Below, piece after piece: positions 1 to 11,425 of a stretch of DNA of 64,000 nucleotides (position 1 is the first letter of the stretch; each line of letters starts with the position of its first letter). The stretch covers positions 269,569,426 to 269,633,425 of the forward strand of contig CP136063.1 of assembly GCA_032622095.1 (NCBI GenBank), given 5' to 3'. Source of the DNA: Siphonodentalium dalli (taxonomy: Eukaryota; Mollusca; Scaphopoda; Gadilida; Siphonodentaliidae). The position numbers were made by a program, and so were the translations under genes. The notes under the pieces were generated by a model that did not search any database, was not told where the DNA came from, and was given only the letters and a program-made list of their open reading frames with translations.

Positions 1-232
1 CATACATTTATTACCACCTTCATTATACATGGGAATATACATCATGGACAATTAGTGAGCCATAAAATCATGTATTGCTAACAACGGTACCTTTGAAGAC
101 TACGTGAACAAATTAACCTTGCCACGATAGTGATTTTATATGTTATATTTTATTTACATGTATAAATAACTTATTGAGTATACTTTTATAACGGTATATA
201 TGAATTAATATAGAATTCATATATAGTTTGTA

Positions 233-1075
233 TGCCCCCGACTTCAAGTTGAAGTCGGCGGGTATATAATCGACGTCTATGTCCGTCTATGTCCGTACAT
301 ACGTACGTCCGTCCGTTCGTCCATACAAACTTTTTGCATTATTGTTCAGCAACCGCTGGGCAGTTTTGACTGAGATTGGTATGGCGATAGAACAGCATGG
401 GGGGAACCACTACAAGCATAACACAGGTTTGGTCCACCAATTTTCACCAGAGTTATGGACCTTTTTTATATTTATAAAATTCAATGTTTCTATTGTTTTT
501 TGGTTTCCAGATGATAGCGTGAGCTTTGGTGGTGCAATTGTAAATCCCGTATTTTTTATGGATCAGTTATATGGAATACATGTCAAGTACGAATTTGGTT
601 ATGATCTGATGAATTTTGCCAGAGTTATGGGCCCCCCTTTTTTCAACTTAGAAATCAGTCCGTTTTGCATTATTTCAGCAACCACTTGGCAGATTTAGCT
701 GTGTTTTGTATGGTGATGGAGTAGCATGGAGGAACAGATACATACAAAGCGCGGGTTTCGTCCACCCATTTTCACCAGAGTAATGCCCCCCTTTTTTACT
801 TAGGAATTTAAATTTTTGTCCATCCGTACAAACATTTTACATTATTGTTCAGCAACCGCTGGGCAGTTTTAGCTTATATGTGGTATGGTGATAGATAACA
901 TGGGAAAACAGATACTGCATAGCGCGGTTTTCGTCTACCCATTTTCACCAGAGTTATGCCCCCCCACTTTTTACTTAGTAATTACAATCCTGTCCGTCTG
1001 TACAAACATTTTGCATTATTGTTCAGCAACCGCTGGGCAGATTTAACTGATAATTATTATGGTGATACCGCCCAT
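233..1075 (-). repeat. Hairpin-ended repeat with degenerate ~170 bp tandem units
   Basis: It opens with a perfect hairpin (10-bp arms, CCGACTTCAA and its complement, near 238-258). A run of GTCCGT/ACGTACGT-like microsatellite follows at 280-325. After that come degenerate copies of one unit, seen by the recurring TTCAGCAACC word near 351, 676, 851 and 1023 (spacing ~325, 175 and 172, the first being about two units) and by a recurring ACCAGAGTTATG word. The plan of hairpin, GACGGACG-like microsatellite and ~160 bp units matches the repeats at 14.7, 40.6 and 55.9 kb, although the sequence differs. The open frame at 279-698 is a by-product of the repeat and matches no protein I know. Confidence 0.6.
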
Positions 1076-1820
1076 GATTGATCCGTTTTGCTGCTGTCGA
1101 CTGCAAATCCCACACAACAGCGGACCTCTTGTTATGGATTAATCAATGGGTAGGTAGACAAACCCTTCTGTCAACTAATGAGATATCCAGGGTAAAATAT
1201 TAATTTAAATGTACATCTAGAGGTTTATAGATAAATAACTATGATAATTTAAAGGGACACACTCTATAAAATTTAAAGGGATTAACAGTTTTATGCTAGT
1301 GTCAGAGCTATAATGAAAATAACATTGATTGATGGAACAAACACACTATATACAACAGTACAACCTTAAATTTATTCCGAAGAAAATAGATACACAGGGG
1401 GGGTGGACAGGGGAGGGCGTACAATGCTTAGATCAGACCATTAGATAGATAATGGGGATACAGGAATACTATAAAAGGGGGGGTGTGATAGCAGCGGGTT
1501 CAACAGATCATTCTAAGTATTACAAGGATATAGGGACATGGATACATAATAGGATAGATGTTGGTGGGGATTTGTAGTTTTACCATCATATGGATTACAT
1601 GAATACGAAGACATATGACAGATACAGATATGAGAAGTGTTTGGTCAGGCCTTTTGGCAATCATATGAATGAGGGATATACTTAAAATGTGGGATGGGGT
1701 AGCTTAGGTCAGGGCATCGGATTGATCAAGCTTAATACAGGAACATGGTAACAATGAAGGGGGATAACGCTTAGGATGAGCGATTAGGTGGAGTTACGTG
1801 AACCTAGGGAAACATATTAG
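1076..1820. other. Unassigned stretch, G-rich on the + strand
   Basis: No gene is recognised. Between about 1390 and 1790 the + strand has frequent G runs (for example near 1398, 1410, 1478 and 1758). It shows no clear period and no coding signal. Confidence 0.4.
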
Positions 1821-2085
1821 ATGAAATGCACCTTAAACAAAATAATTTCCAAAATAAAATTAAAAATAATTTGGAAAATATTTGAAAACAAACCAAAAAA
1901 TAAAAAATAATTGTTTTTTTTAAAAATAAATTTGTTTAAAAAAAAAAAATTTAAATATTTTTTTTTTTTAAATAAATTGTTTTTTTTTTAAAATAAAAAA
2001 TAAAATAAAAATTAAAAAAAAATTGTTTTAAAAAATTAAAATAAATTTTTTTTTTTAAATGGAAACAAAATAAAAATTAACTTTA
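1820..2085. repeat. A/T low-complexity tract
   Basis: About 260 bp made almost only of A and T, with alternating A-runs and T-runs. No gene or longer repeat unit is visible. Confidence 0.85.
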
Positions 2086-2349
2086 AATCTATTTGATTAC
2101 ATGACTCAGATAATTTGTATACTATCTAAGATAGTTGGATTATACTCATACTTTATTCATTACTATAATGACAATTTGAAAACTGCAGCAAGGTAGACTG
2201 CTCTGGACATCATTAGTGAAAATCACCACTACCGACGTCCAAGACAGGGGTACCTTTACTGTAGGCCCTGGATACGAGCATCCCCCTGCTCATATATTAC
2301 GGGTATCATAAAACAAAAATGATTGCAATGTCTGCACACTCTCATAACG

Positions 2350-2580
2350 CCAGAACACATAATCAGAACACTAAACTGTAACACTTAGAGAACACCTAAT
2401 AGGTGTTCTGATATCAGAACACCACCGTTCTGATATTGGAACGCCACCGTTCTGGTTAATCACTATTGTTCTGATGTGTTCGCAAATAGAACACATATGT
2501 TCTCAGTCGGAACACCTATGTGTTCTCAATCAGAACATGTATTTAGTGTTCTCATGTGTTCTACTATCAGAAATGGTGGT
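2350..2580. repeat. Cluster of AGAAC/GTTCT palindromes
   Basis: More than a dozen AGAAC or GTTCT half-sites occur in both orientations within about 230 bp. Examples are a hairpin with arms AGAACACCT / AGGTGTTCT at 2389-2409 and the perfect palindrome GTTCTGATATCAGAAC at 2405-2420. The half-site resembles steroid-receptor half-sites, but the spacing does not follow the canonical 3-bp inverted repeat. A decayed short-period inverted repeat is the simpler reading. Confidence 0.6.
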
Positions 2581-3118
2581 GGAATGTTATAATTGGTAAT
2601 AAATGTATGGGTTCTATGTTCACAACTACCTATTTCAAACTTGAAGTAGGAATTGGTTATATTTATACTATGACTCCAAGTGAGTTCCATTATATATATA
2701 CAGTCGTTTTATCAGTAAATGATTTTGGGCACTAATGCAAATTCCGTTATTATAATCAAGTTATATAAAATAATAAGACGCTATGAAAACAATTGACACC
2801 AACTATCTGTAAGGTCGTGTTTTGGTGTCAAAATAAGATTTATTCCACACCCATTGACGTGAGGCACATGTATTCAATGTAATCCCATCCATTGAATACA
2901 CAGTAGTGTATACCTCTAGTGGAATACAATCCGGAACTATTCTTGTTGACGTTGTCGGAAAGAAAGATGACGTACATTACGTCGACCATCCGCTTCCGGT
3001 GATCCCCCCATAATTACTGGCTTTTTGTCAGATGGAAATCACAATAAAGGTGGCTATAGTAACAATGGATGTGACATTCATAGATTGAACTTATCTGACT
3101 GAACGGTGTAGAATAAAT
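2581..3118. other. Unassigned intergenic stretch
   Basis: No gene is recognised. A small inverted repeat (TTGACACCAA and its complement) lies near 2792-2832. Confidence 0.4.
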
Positions 3119-3280
3119 ACAGAACACAACTTGCATCCTAATCTCGAATCTTTTATCGAACTCGTTGCGGACGGCACAAAGTTATATTTCGCTCGAGCGT
3201 AGTGTCGCGAAATATATCCTTGCGCCATCCGCAACTCATTCGATAAAAGATTCTCGATTAAGATGCGCGTTGTGTTCTGT
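3119..3280. mobile_element. Foldback MITE, ~73-bp arms
   Basis: A near-complete inverted repeat. The left arm (3119-3192) starts ACAGAACACAAC and the right arm (3208-3280) ends GTTGTGTTCTGT, with a short spacer containing GCTCGAGCG. The arms also share the TCTTTTATCGAA and GTTGCGGA blocks. There is no coding capacity. The 72-aa minus-strand frame over it is a by-product of the palindrome. Confidence 0.8.
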
Positions 3281-3547
3281 CTATATATAATATAATTGCT
3301 CGAGTTCATTTTGTTTGCGAATCGTTGGTGATTACAATATGTCCGTATTTCGTGTCTTAATTTCGTCGCAATGAAAAAATTAAAAGAAAGTTTGTGGAGT
3401 TCTTACCAAATATGTCGGTAAGATTACAAAACAGACAATGAACATTTGTATTGTCATAACATAGTACTATAACTGTGAGAGGTTTTAAAACTGTGAGTTT
3501 TATATTTATATATGAAATTTTGGGTTTTAAAATGTGGCCAATTTGAT
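3281..3547. other. Unassigned stretch
   Basis: AT-rich sequence with no recognisable gene or repeat. Confidence 0.35.
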
Positions 3548-3797
3548 CAGTATCGAACCAGTGTTATTCCTGTATATTCCAGACGCCGATTGCCACATAA
3601 TCTATCATTTCCAATTTCCGGCCCAAATTCGTACTATAGTCTAAATACTGAATAAATTGACACATATCACCTTTATTAACACGGTCTTTGTTTCAATCGG
3701 GCATGAACATACTATAAATTAAACTATTCGTAAAGTTTATACTAAATTTTATTGTTTGAGGTGTTTATTGCACAAATTCTACACTGGTTCGATACTG
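3548..3797. mobile_element. Short TIR element (250 bp)
   Basis: A perfect 17-bp inverted repeat, CAGTATCGAACCAGTGT at 3548-3564 and its complement at 3781-3797, encloses 216 bp of AT-rich non-coding DNA. Related GGTTCGATACT words recur just outside, near 3952, which suggests further fragments of the same family. I see no clear target duplication. Confidence 0.55.
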
Positions 3798-4186
3798 GTA
3801 AAATTGTGCGTTACTGATGAAATCATCCGGTTCGAACATTGACGAAGGGTTAACATTTGGAAATAAATTAGATGACCCAAATTGTGTTTTCCCGTTACAC
3901 AAGACACCACTGGTTCGCTTCAAGAAGTTTGCACTGAATTACTGCAAGGTGGTTCGATACTCATCAAACGTCTCATGTCTGTATACTGTACTTTCCTTTG
4001 CTATGTCCTGAAACCCAACACGTTGAGTTAGTTTTGATCCTTTATTTATCGATTTACGTATATTATCTATATGATTATTAACTATAGGTTATTGTAGAAC
4101 AATGTAACTATAACATTAAAAACTTTCTCAGATCCACTGAACCAAGATACCTTACTAGTATTTAAATTCACTATTTTTCGTTCAGT
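3798..4186. other. Unassigned stretch
   Basis: Scattered GGTTCGA-type fragments related to the upstream element. The 64-aa frame at 3817-4011 resembles no known protein. Confidence 0.35.
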
Positions 4187-4235
4187 TTTAAATTCGCGCA
4201 CTTTGAATTCGCGCACCTTGGTGCGCGAATTTAAA
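4187..4235. repeat. Short hairpin with 15-bp arms
   Basis: TTTAAATTCGCGCAC at 4187-4201 pairs perfectly with 4221-4235. A second GAATTCGCGCAC lies in the loop. CG-rich arms in AT-rich surroundings suggest a small inverted-repeat element. Confidence 0.65.
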
Positions 4236-4764
4236 GCTGACAGTTCTTTTTATATGTTATGCTGTTCAGAAACAACATAAAATTAATACAGAAATAACCA
4301 GAATTTGCCAAAATTCCGAATGTAATGTGACACCTGCATAACTCCAATTTGTTGTTTATAGTTATACTTCATTGCTTGTATATCTCAAGAAAATCAACCA
4401 TCTTACTCCTGCAAGGGATCAGATTAAGTTTAAAGCTATATGCTAGCTGATGCTCTACATAAACCAAAATAAATAACCGTATAAACAATGCATGTATAAA
4501 TGCCTTCGCATGTATTGTGTTGCTAGCTCCACCAATCATTTGTGGAAAGTTTCACTAGTATCCATCCAATATCTCAGAAAATATTACACATTATATTAGG
4601 GGGGACTTTCTTTTTGTGATGTGTTTTGTAAAAAAGTTAACAAAATGCGAAGAGTAATAACAGTTTAGAACGTCGGGAATACGTTCAAAGCTACTTGGGA
4701 TCTGCAATCCGTACAGTGAAATGGTCATCAAAATATAAATAATACAGTCATTGGACACAATCGT
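4236..4764. other. Unassigned stretch
   Basis: No gene, array or long inverted repeat is recognised. Confidence 0.35.
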
Positions 4765-4856
4765 TGTCTCAGTCTAGTGCGGGCGACATGGTCCTCGGTC
4801 GGATATGAAACCCTCGCACGCGACGTGAGACCATGTCGCCGTCACTGAACTGAGAC
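4765..4856. mobile_element. Small foldback element
   Basis: GTCTCAGT and GCGACATGGTC on the left (from 4765) are mirrored by GACCATGTCGC and ACTGAGAC on the right (ending 4856), with a ~30 bp centre. It is non-coding. Confidence 0.65.
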
Positions 4857-5135
4857 TACTTATAATGTCTCCTTCAACAGTTATTGGCGATACATGTATA
4901 TTGGTGTAAGAAGTATGTCTATTTCAGTATTTGAGTACTGTTTCTGCAACTTTATGGTTATGGCGGATTTTGACGGAGTGGAATATTTTAACAGCATACC
5001 CACCGCGAAGGCCACCCGTATATTTTAACGGTGGAAATAAAATTAGAATGGCTGCAAATTGGTAATCAGGAGTTATTTGTACTGCGCTGAGTTATGCATG
5101 TGTGTTTATCAACTCTATCTGATTGTTTATTCATT

Positions 5136-6353
5136 ATAAACACCTCAAATAAAGTAAGTCCCCGCAACTTTGATCGGTAATATCTCCGGATCTATTTGTG
5201 CGATTGCGATGAAATTTGGCAAGGATTTGCAGTTTGGTAGTAGCAACGATGTCTAGCAATCATTAACCCATCTCTTTTGTTTAATATGGCGGGATGAGTG
5301 TGAATTTAATGGAAAAAATGCAGGTTTCCCAAATTGCAGAGTGGATTTCAGCCTGAAATTTGTATCGGGTAATTAAACTTTAAGACCAAGAATTTCACAC
5401 TCCCAGGTGCCCACAACTCTCTGCTCTCATTCCTGAAAGTTCTTAACCCGTGCGCTCTGTAATGCTTGGTTGAGCATGGGTTTAATGAATGAATGTCAGT
5501 TTCAAAATGTTGAAAACAGGTTGCAAAGGAGAAATTGTAATGAAAAATCAAACCTTTTAGCTGAATATTGTTCCGTAGCAGGTGTTGCCACCCTTTCGTC
5601 ACAAAACAGGACGACTGTGAGCTCGCGTTGAATTCATTAAACCGGTCGTTCGTCTTTGTAGTGTAAAAACACAACCCTGAAGTACGATATTATGCATGCC
5701 CCAGACAAAGTTGCTTACCTTACTCCTGTCTAAACACAGATATTCTGGTATTTGTATCCCTCACAGCACCTATGGGAACAATTGGATTTCACACTTTCGA
5801 AAAGTCTATAAACGAGCATGTTTTGAAAAAAAAAAGGTATTAGCCCCAATTTGAGATTGGGCTATTACATAGCAAACAAAACAAAGAATGCTCGGCCAAT
5901 TAGCACTATTTGGACCCACTGTTCTCAGGATTTTGTGCAAAAGGAATGCCACACCCTGTATTGAACAATATTCGGCCATAAAATTGAACACTCCATCAGA
6001 ATCCCTTGCTTGAAATCAATTTTTACCATTTTTAAACCTGCATCGTTTTCATTAAACTCACGCCCAAGCACTTAAGGGTTAAAACTGTAACGGATATGAG
6101 CAGGGAGGTATGTGCACCTGGCGGTGTAAAATTCCCGTTATTAAATGTCATTTATCCAATAAATGTTTTCACCTGAAGTTCACTTTGCAATTTTTGAAAC
6201 CTGCATTTTGTTCATTAAACTCACACTAATCCAGCCATAACACAACTTTGGGTCAGTGATTGTTAGACATCGGTGCTACTATCATAATGAAGATACCTGC
6301 CACATTTCATCGAAATCGCGCGAATAGGACTTACTTTATGTGAGGTGTTTATA
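5136..6353. mobile_element. Non-autonomous TIR element, ~1.2 kb
   Basis: The left end TATAAACACCTCAAATAAAG (from 5136) is mirrored by the right end (to 6353), with differences at only a few positions. Similarity between the arms continues inward for roughly 160-200 bp (5136-5335 against 6190-6353), including mirrored tracts around GCAGGTTTC / GAAACCTGC. The ~850 bp core has only short frames (108 and 61 aa, minus strand) that I cannot assign. A GAGGTGTTTAT word at 3757 may be another fragment of the family. No transposase is present, so it would depend on one elsewhere. Confidence 0.65.
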
Positions 6354-6903
6354 TACCTTTCAATCTGTCCTAATGGTGGGTGTTCTTGTATAATACATTC
6401 TATTTATTCTAGTCAAACCCTTCTTTCCGTTCTAATATATGTATTTTCTTAATTTCATATCACCAGACAAGCTTTCACTAATAACATTATTGCTGCGATG
6501 TTCTCTAGGGTGAGTATATCTTGGTGACAATGTGTAGGGTAACGGGTTGGCCCCTGTACCACTTCGACACGTATAGGTAACGGGATGGCTATTTGCTGTA
6601 GGAGGTCTTCAATGTGGTGACAACAGAGGGGTCCGTCTTGAGAGTGTTAAAGGGTTATCAAATTAGAATTATCTAAACCAGCATGAGTTCAAATTATAAC
6701 GTGGGAACGCGACATCCCTGGAGTGCTTTACTTTCTGGCCATTCAGCATAATTGCCTGGTGTATATTCGCGGAGCTTCAGTCTGGCAGTTGATAGATTAA
6801 AATCACAACATACAGCTGTGAAATATGGGGTACAGAAATAACGCCGAGCAGAATATACCAAATACAATGTGAACTAATTCATACAAAATATTGCAAACGA
6901 ATT
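6354..6903. other. Unassigned stretch
   Basis: No coding signal is recognised before the LINE fossil. A GGTAACGGG word occurs twice, near 6538 and 6577. Confidence 0.35.
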
Positions 6904-7673
6904 TTGAATGTCGGAAAATTTACAACAAATCATGCTGTCAGAGCGGAACTCGGTCGCTTCCCATGTTACATAGATGTGATTTACAGAATGGCTAATTATG
7001 CGATTAAAGCATCGACTGAGTCAAAAAACTTTCTTCTGACTAAAGCAGTTTATGAACAACAAATGCGCAAGGTCAAATCACTTTCCATCTTTAAATCTCT
7101 CCAAAATATCGGACAAAATATCGGACTAAACATTCAACAGGTGGGAAGCTTTATCACTCAAATATTGTAGACAAACTTAAAGCTTCCTTGAAATATAAAC
7201 ATGAGAAAGAATTCAAACGTTCGATATTCGACGATGCTCGGAAAAACGGTGATAATAAACTAAGAACATATCGACTATTTAAATCTGAATATGTCATAGA
7301 ACCATACCTTTATGGTACTCATAACGCGGAAGACAGAACTTAGAATTAGTGACCACCAACTGTCCATTGAGAACGGCCGCCACCATCAACCGAAAATAGA
7401 TGTAAATGATAGGAAATGCATATATTGCCCTCCACTCCCAATAAAGGTTGAACATGAACTACATGTAATTATGGAATGTCCATTATACCAGATTTAAGGG
7501 ATCAACTATTTTTGCTAATGAAACAATATTGTGACAACTCCGATTCATTGGATGAAAACGGTAAATTCATTAAAATTATGACAAACGAGAACGGAAACTG
7601 TGGAAAGATCTGCAACGTGATCCGTCAATACTTCGACAAGCGAACAATATTTTTACAAAATAAAAGTTCGTGA
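6904..7673 (+). pseudogene. LINE (non-LTR retrotransposon) ORF2 C-terminal fossil
   Basis: Three consecutive + strand segments in shifted frames read as one protein tail. The first (6904-7170, running on to the stop at 7340) contains VRAELGRFP and then NGDNKLRTYRLFKSEY. The second (7312-7497) contains LRISDHQLSIENGRHHQPKI followed by a C-x2-C-x11-H-x4-C motif ending ECPLY. The third (7476-7673) begins the post-knuckle LRDQLF helix. This order (AVRGELGRFP-like block, KLRTYR block, LRIS-H-L-E-GR block, CCHC knuckle, CPLY-x-LR) is, from memory, the usual end of ORF2 in animal non-LTR retrotransposons. The RT catalytic part is missing upstream, and frameshifts near 7312-7340 and 7476-7500 break what remains. 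It is therefore a 5'-truncated dead copy. The exact clade is not resolved. Confidence 0.75.
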
Positions 7674-7757
7674 TAATTCATATATACATTTCAGGTTTTA
7701 TACTCTTTTTGTTATATATCATATATACTGAGCACATAAATTGTCCCTCGGGAAATA

Positions 7758-7848
7758 GCACAGGGTCACCTAGCGTAAAAATATACTATGATATACTTAT
7801 ACTATATATGTATATCATAGTATATTTTTACGCTAGGTGACCCCTGTG
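7758..7848. mobile_element. MITE, short form, with GGAAATA target duplication
   Basis: An almost perfect hairpin. CACAGGGTCACCTAGCGT and the following AT-rich arm are mirrored by the right arm ending ACCCCTGTG. The direct repeat GGAAATA flanks it at 7751-7757 and 7849-7855, consistent with a 7-bp target-site duplication plus one extra base on the left. It is essentially the outer tips of the longer element at 7965-8734 with the interior deleted. Confidence 0.8.
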
Positions 7849-7964
7849 GGAAATAATCATGTACGCACTGGCTCTATAGTCGAATGAACATGGAATACAT
7901 TTGGAATTATATTCCAGGTGAAAAAAAAACAATATAATATATGACCGTCGATAGTTGTATAATA

Positions 7965-8734
7965 CCACAGGGGTCACATAGCGTACACAATATACTGTGA
8001 TATACATATAGAGTATAGGGAACTAACGGATTTTCTCACCACGTCGCGGGAATTGATCGCGTAATTATTACTTCGGAAAATATTGAAAATCTGATTAGAA
8101 TGCACACGCAGGAATTGATTTATCTTCAATTTGATACCAAATTTATTGAAATCGGACAATCGGTCACGGAGTTACACGTCCGTGAACGACAAATACCCCT
8201 GTTTATAAAGTGGTGTCATACCTACGCGGCAGCGCTAAAGTCACCACACATAATAAAGTAAATCAATTCTACCAATAAGCTGATTACATGCACCCAACAT
8301 ACATGTACAATATGTCACCTTCATTTTGATATGTACATCTACATCAAGAAAATCGACACACAAATTCCAAAGTTATTAGCCATCGATTGTACATAAACCA
8401 TGATAAAAAACGCGACTGGACGCCTGTCAGTGAGTGCTACGTCTTTATCGCTGCCGCGTAGGTCTGATGCCAATTTAGAAACAGGGGGTACTCCTGGTTC
8501 ATGGATGTGTAACTCCGCGACCGATTGTCCGATTTAAATAAATTTGGTATCCAATTGAAGATAAATCAATTCCTGCGTGTGAATTCTAATTAGATTGTCA
8601 ATATTTTCCCAAGGAATAATTACGCGATCAATTACCGGGACGTGGTGACAAAATTCCTTAGTTCCCTATACTATATAATTTTTATGTATATCATATTGTA
8701 TCATAGTATATTTTTACGCTAGGTGACCCCTGTG
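7965..8734. mobile_element. MITE / foldback element, long form, with TATAATA target duplication
   Basis: The ends CACAGGGGTCAC... and ...GTGACCCCTGTG are the same family as the short MITE at 7758-7848. The arms of roughly 260 bp are mirrored throughout, for example GAATTGATCGCGTAATTATTAC against its complement near 8613-8633, and CTACGCGGCAGCG near 8223 against CGCTGCCGCGTAG near 8450. The centre (~8235-8440) is unique. The direct repeat TATAATA flanks it at 7958-7964 and 8735-8741. It has no coding capacity. The superfamily is not assigned: the 7-bp duplication and CACAGGGG end do not match hAT (8 bp) cleanly. Confidence 0.8.
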
Positions 8735-8741
8735 TATAATA

Positions 8742-9200
8742 TTGTTATTGTTTGAACTATTATGTTATGTGTCTACGTGTTTTGATTTCATCTGATGGGT
8801 TTAATATTATTACAGAGAGTCAGCAAGATTACTGGTGAAGTGAACATCACAGATCCAATCTCAAGTAAGATGTATTCTTCGCAACGAGCTTCGAACCGTT
8901 ACTTCTTTAGACAGAATAAAGTTCTGTTCATCTACAAACTGCTGACCATGTTTATTTCATTGAACTCTATATCTAACTGCACACATGTTCTTTCTAAATC
9001 TATATATATGAAAATCACCCCATTGCGGATTTTGCCTATGAACGCTTCTGGTTTCTGCCTGCCGCGCGTGCGGTACAATCTGAACACCAGGGACTCTATC
9101 CTTCGTATATAGACACTGAAATAGTTGGTGCGCCATACTGCAATCCATCTTGACTGAAATCTTTGACGTCAATGTATTACAAAAACGTACGTTCTCATAC
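8742..9200. other. Unassigned stretch
   Basis: A short segment at about 8815-8863 sits between an acceptor-like ATTATTACAG and a donor-like CAAGTAAGA, so it could be a small exon. The ~16 codons match nothing I know. The 105-aa and 71-aa frames over 8795-9172 on opposite strands are also unrecognised. Confidence 0.25.
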
Positions 9201-9210
9201 GGAGATAAAC

Positions 9211-9344
9211 GTACTTGTTGAGTTGAATATTGGTCAAATAGACCGCGAAAATATATTGGAGAACGAGCCTGAAAGGCGAGTTCTCCAATAGTTTTTCGAT
9301 GTATATTTGGCCAATATTCAACGAAACGGAGTGGTCCGAATCGG
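9211..9344. mobile_element. Nested foldback MITE
   Basis: GTTGAATATTGGTCAAATA (from 9219) is mirrored by a right arm ending near 9340, and GGAGAACGAGCC is mirrored by GGCGAGTTCTCC. It lies between the GGAGATAAAC and TGGTCCG blocks that are only 4 bp apart in the opposite terminal repeat (12166-12182), so it inserted into the larger element. Confidence 0.7.
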
Positions 9345-9714
9345 CATCTCCAGTTCAGACCTAGTTTAAACTACCAGTTTAAACTGGGTTTTAGTAGTAA
9401 AACCAAGTTTTTCTCCACCGCTGGGACGACATAGATTTGGTCGATTGCGTTACCTGTGGGCCTCACTTGTCCAATTGCAAGAATAGGAGGCGTGGTCTTT
9501 CTGTTTATTATCGCTACTTGTCAATTCATTGTCCGGTCACGCGACCTGTTGTCGCTATATAATCTCCTAATCAGGGGAATAACCCGTGCGCTTTGAGAAA
9601 TCACGACGAATGCACGGTCTGTTGTATAACGGTTAGATATTATCTAATATCATGGACGAACGTGACTTTTGGAACTCAAAAATATCTCTTGAGGGCATGG
9701 GTGGGGCCCCGCCA

Positions 9715-10328
9715 CAAATACCCCATAGAAACACCACCACCCCGGGGGTACCATCCGGACGGGTGAAAATGGGGTATGGACCATTTTTGAGAACGGGAAG
9801 GATTTCGGCGAATTTGACGGGATGAAAGGGTGGCTCGCCCATAATACCCGATAGAAACATCACCCTCACCCCGGGATAACAGGGGTATGGACGGTAAGGA
9901 TTTAGGCTAATTAATTTGGCAGCAGGAGTGGGTGGCACGATCAAAATACACCATAGAACCACCCTACCCACCTCTCACCGGGGGGAGGGGTCCCACCAGA
10001 GGATGTGGACATTGGGTACGCCCAAATACCCCATAGAAACACCACCACCCCGGGGGTACCATCCGGACGGGTGAAAATGGGGTATGGACCATTTTTGAGA
10101 ACGGGAAGGATTTCGGCGAATTTGACGGGATGAAAGGGTGGCTCGCCCATAATACCCGATAGAAACATCACCCTCACCCCGGGATAACAGGGGTATGGAC
10201 GGTAAGGATTTAGGCTAATTAATTTGGCAGCAGGAGTGGGTGGCACGATCAAAATACACAATAGAACCACCCTACCCACCCCTCACCGGGGGAGGGGTCC
10301 CACCAGAGGATGTGGACATTGGGTACGC
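9715..10328 (+). repeat. 308-bp direct tandem duplication in the GC-rich core
   Basis: The segment beginning CAAATACCCCATAGAAACACC at 9715 recurs at 10023 with a period of 308 bp and only a handful of differences. Inside each copy is the shorter theme GAGAACGG-AAGGATTT-GGC-AATTTGAC. The remainder (10329-10790) continues with shorter, more diverged versions in the same orientation. Confidence 0.85.
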
Positions 10329-10889
10329 CCAAATACCGAATAGAAACACCCCAACCCTCACCCCGGGGAAGGGTACCTCAAATAACGCATATAAACACCC
10401 CACCCCTCACATCCGGGCGGGGTGGGGTGGGTTACCACCCGAGGGGTGAAGATGGGATATGAACCATGTTCGAGAACGGTAAGGATTTCGGCCAATTTGA
10501 CGACAGGGGTGTGTGGCCCGCTCCAAATATCCCATATAGACACCCTACCCTAATCCCTGGAGGGTACCACCCTGATGGGGTGAAAATAGGGTCCGGGGTG
10601 GGGCCTTGTGTTTCTATGGGGAGCATTTTAATCATTATTCGCAAAAACATGCCTCTGTTGGTCGATATTACGGCATGTGTAGGTGACCCGCCCCAAATAC
10701 CCCATAGAATGGGGTATGGACCGTTATCGAGAACGGTAAGGATTTCGGCCAATATGACGTCATTGGTGGGCGGCCCGCCCTCAAATATAGTCATAGAAAC
10801 ACCCCCACCCTTACCGCGGGTGGTTCTACCCGAGCGGGTGAAAATAGGGTCCGGGGTGGGGGTGGGGTGTTTCTATGGGGGGCATTTGG

Positions 10890-11425
10890 GATGTGCCACC
10901 CACCGTTCTCGAAAATGGTCCATACCCCATTTCGCCCCCTCGGGGTGGTATACCTCCGGGTGAGGGTGTTTCTAGGGGGTAGTTGGAGCGGGCTACCCAC
11001 ACTGCTGACGTCAAATTGACCGAAATCCTTACCGTTCTCGAAAATGGTCCATACCCCATGTTCACCTCCTGGGGTGGTTCCCCCATCATTCAGGGGTGGG
11101 CTGTTTATATGGGACATTTGAGCGGGCCATCCATCATCCATGCCGTCAATTGGCCGAAATCCTTACCAGTCTCGAAAATGGTCCATATCCCACGTTCACC
11201 CCCTCGGTGGTACCCCCCGGATGTGAGGGGTGGGTGTTTCTATGGGTTATTTGGGGCGAGCCACCCACCCATACTATCAAATTGGCCGAAATCCTTACAG
11301 TTCTCCAAAATAGTCCATACTCCACCCCCTCAGGGTGGCCGCTACCCTCCCCCGGGTGAAGGCTGGGGTGCCTCTGATGGGTATTTGGGCGGGCCACCAA
11401 CACATGCGTCAAATTGACCGAAAGA
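10890..11425 (-). repeat. Minisatellite copies in reverse orientation
   Basis: The theme seen in 9715-10790 reappears as its complement (CCGAAATCCTTACCGTTCTC and variants) near 11023, 11155, 11284 and 11417. This gives a head-to-head minisatellite. The switch point lies around 10800-10890. Confidence 0.75.

Noticed and set aside
2389-2540. Glucocorticoid-type response elements
   Set aside because: The half-sites fit, but the inverted pairs lack the 3-bp spacing, and the pattern is explained by a local inverted repeat.
8795-9172. Frames of 105 aa (+) and 71 aa (-), and a possible mini-exon at 8815-8863
   Set aside because: No recognisable domain on either strand. The splice-like signals alone are too weak to call an exon.
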